Under the pieces are notes generated by a model. That model ran no database searches. It was not told where the DNA came from and saw nothing but the letters and a program-made list of their open reading frames with translations. A DNA stretch of 10,361 nucleotides, taken from contig JAUXSZ010000147.1 in NCBI GenBank assembly GCA_030679635.1, positions 1-10,361 on the forward strand. Reading direction: 5' to 3'. Numbering within the stretch: position 1 is the first letter of the stretch; every line of letters begins with the position of its first letter. This DNA is from Sulfuricurvum sp. GTDB taxonomy: Bacteria > Campylobacterota > Campylobacteria > Campylobacterales > Sulfurimonadaceae. The position numbers were made by a program, and so were the translations under genes. Below, in pieces: positions 1 through 6,660 of the stretch.

Positions 1-506
1 CGATGTACGTCAATTTTACCTTCAGTGAAAACCAAAAAATTGCCCGCCAAAATGCCATTGCCAGCGGTAAGCTAACCGCTCCTAAAGATGATAAATACGA
101 AGTGGAACTGACCCTGAGCGACGGAACGACATTGGCACGCAAAGGGGAAATCAACTTTATCGCACCGTTTATCGATTCGACGACAGGCAATATCACCTAT
201 CGCGCACTGATTGACAACAGCGATCATAGACTTCTCCCCGGACAATTCGTTCACGTAAAAGTCAAAGGGATGGAGTGGAAAAATGCTCTCTATGTCCCGC
301 AAAAAACACTGTTGACAGGAGAAAAAGGAAAATTTGTTTACTCCATTGAAGCCAATAATACCGTCACCCCTAAGCCAGTTATTGCCGGAGAGTGGGTAGG
401 TGAAAATGTTCTGATCGAAAGCGGTGTTGCTGCGGGGGATAAAATTGCCGCTGACGGACTTCCTAAACTCAAACCGGGGGCGGAAGTAATTCCGAATTCA
501 AAATAA
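1..506 (+). CDS. RND efflux periplasmic adaptor (membrane fusion protein), C-terminal fragment
   Basis: This is the C-terminal 167 or so residues of an AcrA/MexA-type adaptor, the periplasmic protein that joins an RND pump to its outer-membrane channel. The frame is open from the left edge, so the N-terminal signal, hairpin and lipoyl parts lie outside the window. The first ATG (position 3) is probably internal. The visible part covers the end of the beta-barrel domain and the membrane-proximal domain. The diagnostic stretch around residues 58-88 has the pattern D-S-T-T-G-N-I-T-x-R-A followed by L-L-P-G-Q-F-V, which matches the AcrA family. The stop codon TAA shares its last base with the ATG of the pump gene (TAATG), so translation of the two is coupled. 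The family assignment is secure. The transported substrate cannot be read from this fragment. Confidence 0.93.
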   Translation, partial: MYVNFTFSENQKIARQNAIASGKLTAPKDDKYEVELTLSDGTTLARKGEINFIAPFIDSTTGNITYRALIDNSDHRLLPGQFVHVKVKGMEWKNALYVPQKTLLTGEKGKFVYSIEANNTVTPKPVIAGEWVGENVLIESGVAAGDKIAADGLPKLKPGAEVIPNSK

Positions 507-3500
507 TGTTTAGCAAATATTTCATAAACAGACCCGTTTTATCGGCCGTTATTGCTTTGATTATTATGTTGCTGGGATTTGTAGCCATCAAAACGCTACC
601 CATCTCGCAACTGCCAAATCTTACCCCACCTACAGTAGTTGTCACAGCGCAGTACCCAGGGGCAGACGCACAAACCATCGCTAACACTATATTAACTCCG
701 TTGGAATCTCAAATCTCAGGGGCTGATGGTCTCATGTATATGAGTTCCAAAGCCGCGGCGCTGCCCGGTAGTGCGACGATTACCTGTACGTTTAACATCG
801 GTGTCAATCAAGACATGGCTGCTGTCGATGTACAAAATCGGATCAACTCCGTCATTTCACAACTCCCTCAAAGCACGCGTGATCTCGGAGTCACCGTACA
901 GAAAAAAACGTCCGATATTTTGCTTATTGTTGCGATCACCTCTCCCGATGGAAGCTTTGACGCAACACAAATCAGTAACTATATCTCTGCCAATCTACTC
1001 GATGAAGTGAAAAAGATTCCCGGTGCGGGGCGAGCACAGATCTTCGGGCAACGCGATTATGCGATGCGTGTTTGGCTCAATCCCGATCGGATGGCCTCGC
1101 TTGGGGTGAGCACAACCGATATCGCTGCGGCGATCAGAGATCAAAATCTGCAAGTCTCTCCGGGACGTTTGGGACAAGCCCCTACCAATGATGAGCAGAT
1201 GTGGACGATGCAACTCACGTCTAAAGGGCGTTTTAGTACACCTGAAGAGTTTCAAAATATTATTATCCGGGCCAAGACAGATGGCTCCATGCTCCGTCTC
1301 AAAGACGTTGCCCGCGTAGAGTTGGGAAGCCAAAACTACGAATTTTTCGGACGGGTAAACGGCAAGCCTGCTGCTATGATCGGAATTTTTGCCGATACCA
1401 ACGCCAATGCTCTGGATACCTCTGCCGCCGTGGCCGAAAAAATAGAAAAGCTCTCCCATAAGTTCCCAAAAGGAATTACGTACGATATTCCCTATGACAC
1501 AACCGATTTCGTCAAAATATCCATTGAAGAGGTCATCTTTACCCTTCTTGCCTCCATCGTACTGGTCAGTATGGTTATTTATCTCTTTTTGCAAAGCAGC
1601 CGTGCCGCAATAATCCCGATCCTCTCTATCCCGATCTCGCTCACGGGTGCTTTTATCGGGATGTATTTGCTGGGGTATTCAATCAATACCCTCACCCTCT
1701 TTGGGCTGGTCCTCGCAATCGGTATCGTTGTCGATGATGCCATCGTTGTTATCGAAAATATGGAGCGGATACTCCAAACCGAGAAGCTCTCTCCACGAGA
1801 AGCGGCGATCAAAGCGATGGCTCAGATTTCAGGTCCCGTTGTTGCGATCGTCCTTGTCATGTGTGCTGTTTTCATCCCTGCTACATTTTTGGGAGGGATG
1901 ACGGGGCAACTGTATAAACAATTTGCCGCTACCATCGCAATCTCTGTTGTATTCTCAGGCTTTATGGCATTGACATTCGCTCCTGCTATCGGTGCACTAA
2001 TCCTCAAACACCATGAAAACGAACCGGCACGCTTTTTCCGCTGGTTCAACCGTGCTTTTGGAAAAATGACCGAAAACTACGTCCGCCGCTCAGGATGGAT
2101 GATCCGTAAATCGTTTATCTTTCTACTGATTTACCTCTCGACGTATGGTTTTATCGCCTTTTTTCATAAAACCCTCCCGAGTGCCTTTTTACCAATGGAG
2201 GATCAAGGGTATTTTATCACCGCAGTCGTTTTGCCCGATGGTGCAACCGCAAACCGTACATTGGAAGTGGTAAAACAAGTTGAAGCAATTCTCAGCAAGC
2301 AAGAGGGAGTAGCTAAATTTACGGCGATTACAGGACTCAATATCCTCACTTTCTCACAAGAGCCCAACGCTGCGGTTATCTTTACACGACTGAAACCATG
2401 GAGTGAACGTACCACTAAAGAACTCAGCGTTTTCGGACTGCTTGGATCATTAACGCCAAAACTGGGAAGTATCAAAGAGGCAAAAGTATTCGCCATGCCT
2501 CCACCGCCGATTCGCGGTATGGGGCCATCCGATATGTTCAGCTTGAGATTATTGCAGCCGGGAGATAATGATTTCAACAAACTCGCTACAGCGACCAATG
2601 CATTTGTCGGTAATTTACGTAACGATCCCAGCATTAAAAATCCGATGACAACGATGAACATCACGACGCCTACCCTGATGGTGGAAGTAGATCGCGAAAA
2701 AGCAAAAACGATGGGTCTTGCCATCAGTGATGTTTTCCAAACGCTCCAAGCAACCATCGGAACGATGTACGTCAATCAGTTCGATAAAAACGGTAAAACC
2801 TACTGGGTACAAATGCAATCGGATTCTGTCTATCGTGCTACTCCCGAAGATATAGGTCGTGCATGGGTTCGATCAAACAGTGGTCAACTCGTTCCTCTCT
2901 CTTCGGTAGTACATGTCAAAATGTCCAGTGCCCCATCGAGCATTGAGCATTTCAACGGCGTCCTCAGCACCACTGTTATGGGTTCACCTGCCCCAGGATA
3001 CAGTTCAGGCGATCTCATTAAAATTTTAGAGTTCAAAGCCGACACCGTTTTACCCAATACCATAAGTTATGACTGGGATGGTCTCTATCTCCAAGAGAAG
3101 CTGGTCGGTTCCAAAGCACTCATGATTATCGCTTTTGCATTGGTGATGGTCTATTTGATCCTTGCCGCATTGTACGAGCGCTGGACACTTCCGATATCCA
3201 TCATGCTGGCAGTTCCTTACGGGATTATGGGGGCTTATACCGTCGTTTGGCTAATTCCGTTTTTGAACAACAACGTCTTTTTCCAAATCGGACTCTTGAC
3301 CCTCATCGCCCTTTCGGCGAAGAATGCTATTTTGGTCGTCGAGTTTGCCGAGGAACAGCGGCAAATGGGAAAAAGCATCTACGATTCGGCCATGGAAGCG
3401 GCACGGTTGAGATACCGTCCAATGATGATGACCTCGTTTGCCTTTTTGGCAGGGATGCTCCCCCTCATCTTTAGCTCAGGGGCCGGTTCCATGGGACGTA

Positions 3501-3640
3501 TGGCGATTGGTATTGCGATGTTTGGAGGGATGCTCTCTGCAACTTTTATCGAGCGTTATTTTATCCCTTATCTCTATTTTTGGGTGGCTACTCTCCAAGA
3601 AAAATTCTCACCTGTAAAAGGGGAAAACCATGAAGATTAA
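506..3640 (+). CDS. RND multidrug efflux pump, inner-membrane subunit (HAE1 family)
   Basis: A complete 1044-residue AcrB/MexB-like proton-driven pump of normal family length. It would take substrates from the periplasm or outer leaflet and pass them to the outer-membrane channel. Visible landmarks are an N-terminal anchor helix (about 10-30), a large periplasmic porter/docking loop, a helix bundle from about 343, a second anchor helix (about 536-555), a second periplasmic loop, and a final bundle from about 871. The proton-relay residues are intact: Asp410 and Asp411 in IVVDDAIVV, Lys939 in LSAKNAILVVEF, and Arg971 in RYRPMMMTS. These correspond to Asp407/Asp408, Lys940 and Arg971 of AcrB. 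The start overlaps the adaptor stop by one base. No good Shine-Dalgarno sequence sits close by, so coupling is likely. The drug range is unknown. The sequence is not obviously CmeB, so no symbol is given. Confidence 0.97.
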   Translation: MFSKYFINRPVLSAVIALIIMLLGFVAIKTLPISQLPNLTPPTVVVTAQYPGADAQTIANTILTPLESQISGADGLMYMSSKAAALPGSATITCTFNIGVNQDMAAVDVQNRINSVISQLPQSTRDLGVTVQKKTSDILLIVAITSPDGSFDATQISNYISANLLDEVKKIPGAGRAQIFGQRDYAMRVWLNPDRMASLGVSTTDIAAAIRDQNLQVSPGRLGQAPTNDEQMWTMQLTSKGRFSTPEEFQNIIIRAKTDGSMLRLKDVARVELGSQNYEFFGRVNGKPAAMIGIFADTNANALDTSAAVAEKIEKLSHKFPKGITYDIPYDTTDFVKISIEEVIFTLLASIVLVSMVIYLFLQSSRAAIIPILSIPISLTGAFIGMYLLGYSINTLTLFGLVLAIGIVVDDAIVVIENMERILQTEKLSPREAAIKAMAQISGPVVAIVLVMCAVFIPATFLGGMTGQLYKQFAATIAISVVFSGFMALTFAPAIGALILKHHENEPARFFRWFNRAFGKMTENYVRRSGWMIRKSFIFLLIYLSTYGFIAFFHKTLPSAFLPMEDQGYFITAVVLPDGATANRTLEVVKQVEAILSKQEGVAKFTAITGLNILTFSQEPNAAVIFTRLKPWSERTTKELSVFGLLGSLTPKLGSIKEAKVFAMPPPPIRGMGPSDMFSLRLLQPGDNDFNKLATATNAFVGNLRNDPSIKNPMTTMNITTPTLMVEVDREKAKTMGLAISDVFQTLQATIGTMYVNQFDKNGKTYWVQMQSDSVYRATPEDIGRAWVRSNSGQLVPLSSVVHVKMSSAPSSIEHFNGVLSTTVMGSPAPGYSSGDLIKILEFKADTVLPNTISYDWDGLYLQEKLVGSKALMIIAFALVMVYLILAALYERWTLPISIMLAVPYGIMGAYTVVWLIPFLNNNVFFQIGLLTLIALSAKNAILVVEFAEEQRQMGKSIYDSAMEAARLRYRPMMMTSFAFLAGMLPLIFSSGAGSMGRMAIGIAMFGGMLSATFIERYFIPYLYFWVATLQEKFSPVKGENHED
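3616..3623 (+). promoter_or_regulatory. Ribosome binding site of the outer-membrane channel gene
   Basis: AAAAGGGG lies six bases before the ATG at 3630, inside the last codons of the pump gene. It supports this start and hence the 11-base overlap between pump and channel. Confidence 0.7.
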
Positions 3641-5027
3641 CTCCTCTCTTTTGCTCTCATCTCTCCTGCTGATAAGCGGATGCAGTATCGGGCCCGATTA
3701 TCTCAAACCCGCGATCGTTACACCCGATACGTTTCACAATGGTGATGCCAATCAGAGTCTAGCCAAAAAGGGAACGATTGATAAAAACTGGTGGGAATCT
3801 TTTCATGATCCGATTCTCACACAGCTCGTCACTAAAGCGCTTATCACCAACTATGACATCGCAATTTCCCAAGCGCAACTTGCCGCGTATCTTGGCCAAT
3901 TTGATCAAGCTGAATCGTATCTTTATCCCCATATCAACGGCTCCGTCTCCTATGACCGAAAAAGTACCGAAAATGCTCTTCCCAATAGAAATCTCCGAGA
4001 CGGCGTCATCTCCACCTATGCAGGTTCACTTACCATGGCGAGCTATGAAATCGATCTGTTTGGAAAAGTCAGACGTGCTACCGAGGCCGCACGCTCACAA
4101 CTGCTGGGAAGTGAATACAACCGACGCAGTGTTGAACTCACAGTCTCTGCTAGCGTATGCGCCTCGTACGCCCGTCTTTCATCCCTCAATGATCAAATAC
4201 GTTTAGCACACGAGAATATCATCGCAACTCAAGAGATCGAAAAAAATACCCTTCTCAAATACAAACTGGGAAGTATTGCCCAAACCGATTGGCTCACCGC
4301 ATCCGCGCAGGTTGAAGGATCACGCTCTACTCTCTCGCAACTCGAAGCGGCACGAACCGCTGAGGAGAGCACTCTTAATACATTGGTGGGAGAAAACAGC
4401 AAAGGCATTCGTGTCTCTGCGATGGAGTCGATCACGGTTCCTGAAGTCCCTATGGGTCTGCCGAGTCAGCTTTTAACCCGCCGACCGGATGTTGCCATGG
4501 CTGAACAAAATCTGATCGCCGCCAACGCAAAAATCGGTATTACCAAAGCGGCCTATTTCCCGAGTCTTAGCCTCACGGCAATGTTGGGTGTACAAAGTGA
4601 CTCGCTCTCAAGTGCGTTTTCCAATCCCACAAAACTGTGGCAAATCACCCCGGTTGCCTCTATCCCTATTTTTACGGCCGGACTTATAGATGCTCAAGTC
4701 AGAGTGGCCAAAGCCGACTACAACCAAAGCATGGCCATCTACCAAAAAACCGTTCTAACAGCCCTCAACGATACCGACAATGCCCTTGCTCAAAACAGCA
4801 GAGCCAAAGAGCAACTCCTCTCCAATCAAAAAAGAGCCGATGCCCTTAAACAAGCGTTTGTCCAAGCACAGCTTCGCTACAAAGTAGGAACCTACTCCTA
4901 TACTGATCTCCTCGTCGTTCAACAAAACTGGAGTGCTGCTCAACAGCAGGCACTTATTTCAAAACAAAACGTTCTCACCACCACCATTGGCCTTTACAAA
5001 GCACTCGGTGGCGGATGGGAAAACTAA
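3630..5027 (+). CDS. Outer-membrane efflux channel lipoprotein (NodT/OprM family)
   Basis: A complete 465-residue TolC-superfamily channel subunit of the NodT/OprM type. It would form a trimeric tunnel through the outer membrane for the pump encoded just upstream. The N-terminus is a lipoprotein signal with lipobox LISGC (Cys18 is the lipid-modified residue), followed by the family's typical start SIGPDYLKP. Two outer-membrane-efflux repeats are visible. The first holds Y-E-I-D-L-F-G-K near 139-146. The second opens with G-L-P-S-Q-L-L-T-R-R-P-D-V at 276-288, the NodT-family signature, and continues through A-A-Y-F-P-S-L-S-L near 307-315. The start at 3630 has a strong ribosome binding site and gives the signal peptide. 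The gene overlaps the pump by 11 bases and is the last gene of the efflux operon. Confidence 0.95.
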   Translation: MKINSSLLLSSLLLISGCSIGPDYLKPAIVTPDTFHNGDANQSLAKKGTIDKNWWESFHDPILTQLVTKALITNYDIAISQAQLAAYLGQFDQAESYLYPHINGSVSYDRKSTENALPNRNLRDGVISTYAGSLTMASYEIDLFGKVRRATEAARSQLLGSEYNRRSVELTVSASVCASYARLSSLNDQIRLAHENIIATQEIEKNTLLKYKLGSIAQTDWLTASAQVEGSRSTLSQLEAARTAEESTLNTLVGENSKGIRVSAMESITVPEVPMGLPSQLLTRRPDVAMAEQNLIAANAKIGITKAAYFPSLSLTAMLGVQSDSLSSAFSNPTKLWQITPVASIPIFTAGLIDAQVRVAKADYNQSMAIYQKTVLTALNDTDNALAQNSRAKEQLLSNQKRADALKQAFVQAQLRYKVGTYSYTDLLVVQQNWSAAQQQALISKQNVLTTTIGLYKALGGGWEN

Positions 5028-5104
5028 AAGGGGTTATTATGTGGAAAAATCGATGGTATTCGATTGTACATCAAATGACATACAATGTTAATCCTCACCC
5101 CTTT
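5027..5104. repeat. Nested inverted repeats in the efflux/secreted-protein intergenic region
   Basis: An outer perfect 8-base inverted repeat, AAAGGGGT (5027-5034) and ACCCCTTT (5097-5104), encloses two smaller ones. These are AATCGA/TCGATT (5048-5053 and 5060-5065) and ATTGTA/TACAAT (5063-5068 and 5081-5086), which overlap by three bases and so are alternative to each other unless shortened. The outer left arm contains the purine-rich sequence that would act as ribosome binding site for the small ORF at 5039. The arms are seen directly. Whether they fold or have a role is not known, and there is no T-tract after the outer stem, so it is not a classical terminator. Confidence 0.4.
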
Positions 5105-5215
5105 AAGTGGTCAATATTAATTACACCACTGCTTTTCACATGGAATTCCATCGTTATTTCCGTCTACTTTCATGCCAGTACAGTTTTTCAAGAAAAAAGT
5201 TGCCTCCTCGCATGA
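5039..5215 (+). CDS. Possible small ORF after the efflux operon, 58 residues, speculative
   Basis: An ATG at 5039 stands five bases after AAGGGG (5028-5033) and 11 bases after the channel gene's stop. It opens a 58-residue frame ending with TGA at 5213-5215. The middle contains a hydrophobic run, WSILITPLLFTW followed by SIVISVYF, which could be a membrane helix. Small membrane proteins that modulate RND pumps are known (AcrZ in Escherichia coli), but no sequence likeness to AcrZ is claimed. From codon 27 on the frame lies antisense to the Excalibur-domain end of the gene at 5117-5773. That gene is clearly real, so the hydrophobic run may only be its shadow. The well-placed ribosome binding site is the main argument for it. 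Confidence 0.17.
   Translation: MWKNRWYSIVHQMTYNVNPHPFKWSILITPLLFTWNSIVISVYFHASTVFQEKSCLLA
5106..5136 (+). terminator. Weak candidate terminator of the efflux operon
   Basis: AGTGGT (5106-5111) and ACCACT (5125-5130) form a perfect 6-base stem with a 13-base loop, followed by GC and four T. It lies about 80 bases after the last efflux gene and overlaps the stop end of the opposing gene. The stem is short and the T-run poor, so this is only a candidate. Confidence 0.25.
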
Positions 5216-5773
5216 CCTCATCTGAGAACAATAAGTCCTACCATCACACGTAAACTGATTACTATTAGAGGATTTTTTAGTGGTTGAAGTAATCAACTTT
5301 TCTACTACTTTACTTGAGGCCTGATGAATCTGCTGCTGTTTTGATTTGTTAAAAATGTACTTTTCACGTGGTTTCTCTGACACAACAACACGATTATAAT
5401 ATGGCTTGCCATCAGATGGTCGAAATGCAGTTCCACAATCATTGCTAATGGGATCATAAAAGATAATTGTACCTGTCTCAGAATCCCAGTACACTACACG
5501 TTCGCTTGGAAGAGGCCTACTTATCGTCGATAACATAACGGATAAAATATGAGCTTTAAATTCTTCTACTGTCGTTACCTTTAGCGCCTCTGGCATTTCA
5601 AGACCTGCTATTACTTTTTTCTCTGAATACTCATCTGCATGATTAACCCACGCATGTCCATGCGCAATTTTATCTGCGATTGCCTCAGAAGTAGTTGCTG
5701 TACACTCAGCATATATAGAGGTTACTGCAAAAATTAATAAAAAACTGATAACTATTCGTGCAAATTTTGGCAT
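5117..5773 (-). CDS. Secreted protein with toxin-like N-terminal region and C-terminal Excalibur domain
   Basis: A complete 218-residue protein. Residues 1-22 form a signal peptide (hydrophobic core ISFLLIFAV, cleavage likely after Ala22), so it is exported to the periplasm or outside. Residues 175-217 are an Excalibur module: six cysteines (176, 182, 188, 198, 212, 217) and the calcium-loop pattern D-G-N-N-D-G-I-P-C-E at 204-213. Residues 31-125 carry G-H-A-W-x-x-H (His40, His45), then Y-W-D-x-x-T-G-T (95-102), D-P, and G-T-A-F-R-P (114-119). From memory this pattern resembles RNase-like C-terminal domains of polymorphic toxins, but this is inference and no activity is shown. Residues 135-175 look like a basic, Ser/Thr/Gln-rich linker. 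ATG at 5773 is preceded by AAAGGG seven bases away. GC over 5221-5760 is about 37 percent by hand count, below its neighbours. No obvious immunity gene adjoins it. Confidence 0.85.
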   Translation of the reverse strand: MPKFARIVISFLLIFAVTSIYAECTATTSEAIADKIAHGHAWVNHADEYSEKKVIAGLEMPEALKVTTVEEFKAHILSVMLSTISRPLPSERVVYWDSETGTIIFYDPISNDCGTAFRPSDGKPYYNRVVVSEKPREKYIFNKSKQQQIHQASSKVVEKLITSTTKKSSNSNQFTCDGRTYCSQMRSCEEATFFLKNCTGMKVDGNNDGIPCEKQWCN

Positions 5774-5818
5774 AACAGCACCCTTTTTTTGAAAGTATCT
5801 TGGAAGACTTTGAGTGTG

Positions 5819-5848
5819 AAAAAAATAAGGGAGAGGTATTAACCCCTC
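5819..5848 (-). terminator. Intrinsic terminator after ridA
   Basis: Directly after the ridA stop codon, the - strand reads GAGGGGT, loop TAAT, ACCTCTC (a 7-bp stem with one G-T pair; arms at 5842-5848 and 5831-5837). This is followed by CCTTA and a run of seven T (5819-5825). It probably ends the dapE-thioredoxin-ridA transcript and separates it from the secreted-protein gene downstream. Confidence 0.72.
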
Positions 5849-6223
5849 TTAAATCAATCCAATAGCGTCGATTTCAACCAATGCATTTTTCGGCAGTGTT
5901 TTTACCGCAACGGTTGAGCGTGCAGGTTTATGATCGCCAAAAGCTTGCGCATAGAGTTCATTTACTGCCACAAAATCATCCATATTATCGAGAAAAATCG
6001 TCGTCTTTACGACTTTATTGAGTGAACTTCCTGCGGCTTCTAAAACCGCTTTGAGATTTGACAATACTTGACTACATTGTTCTTTGACATCACCGGTTAG
6101 CATCACACCCTCCGGTGTCAAAGCAATCTGCCCTGAGGTGAAGACCATACCGTTTGCAATCATCGCTTGAGAATAGGGTCCTATTGCCGCTGGAGCATCG
6201 GGAGTTTGTACACTTTTCATCAT
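5849..6223 (-). CDS. ridA: RidA family reactive imine/enamine deaminase
   Basis: A complete 124-residue member of the RidA (YjgF/YER057c/UK114) family. These are cytosolic homotrimers that hydrolyse reactive 2-aminoacrylate and related imines made by pyridoxal-phosphate enzymes, protecting those enzymes. Family landmarks are G-P-Y-S-Q-A (15-20), S-G-Q-I-A-L-T-P-E-G (30-39), A-R-S-T-V with the substrate-binding Arg102, and V-E-I-D-A-I with Glu117. Arg102 and Glu117 match Arg105 and Glu120 of the Escherichia coli protein, so it is likely active. The frame stays open upstream to 6325, but the ATG at 6223 is chosen: AAAGG stands seven bases before it, the resulting N-terminus matches the family, and the longer version would run into the thioredoxin gene. 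The gap to that gene is 10 bases. Confidence 0.95.
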   Translation of the reverse strand: MMKSVQTPDAPAAIGPYSQAMIANGMVFTSGQIALTPEGVMLTGDVKEQCSQVLSNLKAVLEAAGSSLNKVVKTTIFLDNMDDFVAVNELYAQAFGDHKPARSTVAVKTLPKNALVEIDAIGLI

Positions 6224-6230
6224 TGGGTAA

Positions 6231-6235
6231 CCTTT
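6231..6235 (-). promoter_or_regulatory. Ribosome binding site that fixes the ridA start
   Basis: AAAGG overlaps the stop codon of the thioredoxin-like gene and lies seven bases before the ATG at 6223. It favours that codon over the adjacent ATG at 6220 (ten bases away) and over the longer open frame reaching 6325. Confidence 0.6.
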
Positions 6236-6632
6236 ATTTTTTGTATTTTCGAAGAGCGTCATCGAGAATCGAGTTGTAATCTTCACTTCCCCAGTAACCG
6301 GGAATCGAATACAGCACTTTTCCATTAGAGGGATCGATAAAATAACTCATCGGGACCATTTTTGCACTTAGATTTTTCGGATAGATACTCTTATCTTTGG
6401 TAATGTTCACTGCTTGAAATTTAGCATTGATGCGCGAAATAATCTCTTCATCTTGTAATGTCGTATTTTCAAGCTTACGGCACCAGCGACACTGCTCACT
6501 CGTAATCAACACCATCAAGGGTTTAGCCTCTTTTTTGGCCTTTAAGAGCGCTTCGTCATAAGAACTGTTCCACGTAATTTCAGCGCCAAACACGCCGATG
6601 CAAAGCATCATTAGTAAAAATATTTTTTTCAT
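6234..6632 (-). CDS. Exported thioredoxin-fold protein with CRWC active site
   Basis: A small 132-residue protein with an N-terminal signal peptide (core IFLLMMLCIGVFG, cleavage probably just before AEITW) and a thioredoxin-like domain. The redox site is E-Q-C-R-W-C-R-K (Cys48 and Cys51) and the cis-proline is in M-V-P-M-S (Pro94). The layout, with SYDEALLKAKKEAKPLMV before the CxxC, fits the thioredoxin_7/DUF255-like group of periplasmic thiol proteins. These reduce or repair protein thiols, or bring electrons to other periplasmic enzymes; the partner is unknown. An in-frame GTG lies three bases further upstream at 6635, but AAAAGG (6639-6644) is six bases from the ATG and only three from the GTG, so ATG is preferred. 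It sits 28 bases after dapE and 10 bases before ridA. Confidence 0.9.
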   Translation of the reverse strand: MKKIFLLMMLCIGVFGAEITWNSSYDEALLKAKKEAKPLMVLITSEQCRWCRKLENTTLQDEEIISRINAKFQAVNITKDKSIYPKNLSAKMVPMSYFIDPSNGKVLYSIPGYWGSEDYNSILDDALRKYKK

Positions 6633-6660
6633 CACTTACCTTTTAATGGTGGGTATTTTA

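Noticed and set aside
995..1594. Open frame of 199 codons on the - strand
   Set aside because: It lies wholly inside the pump gene on the opposite strand, and its product shows no recognisable motif. The pump frame is clearly the real one.
2203..2775. Open frame of 190 codons on the - strand
   Set aside because: It is antisense to the pump gene's second periplasmic loop, with no family-like features.
3778..4206. Open frame of 142 codons on the + strand
   Set aside because: An alternative frame inside the channel gene, whose own frame has the lipobox and NodT signature.
506..5027. The RND operon as a new type of system
   Set aside because: All three parts match well-known families, with intact key residues and standard order.
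5093..5103. Eleven bases (AAGGGGTGAGG on the - strand) identical to 9651-9661 before the MutS-like gene
   Set aside because: An 11-base match is expected by chance several times in 10 kb, and no gene starts after the 5093-5103 copy.
5781..5790. CCCTTTTTTT tract before the secreted-protein gene as a phase-variation switch
   Set aside because: Seven T is short for a phase-variable tract. Here it is simply the complement of an A-rich stretch leading into the GGG ribosome binding site.
6224..6325. N-terminal extension of RidA to a start at 6325
   Set aside because: It would overlap the thioredoxin-like gene by about 90 bases, has no family match, and the ATG at 6223 has a good ribosome binding site.
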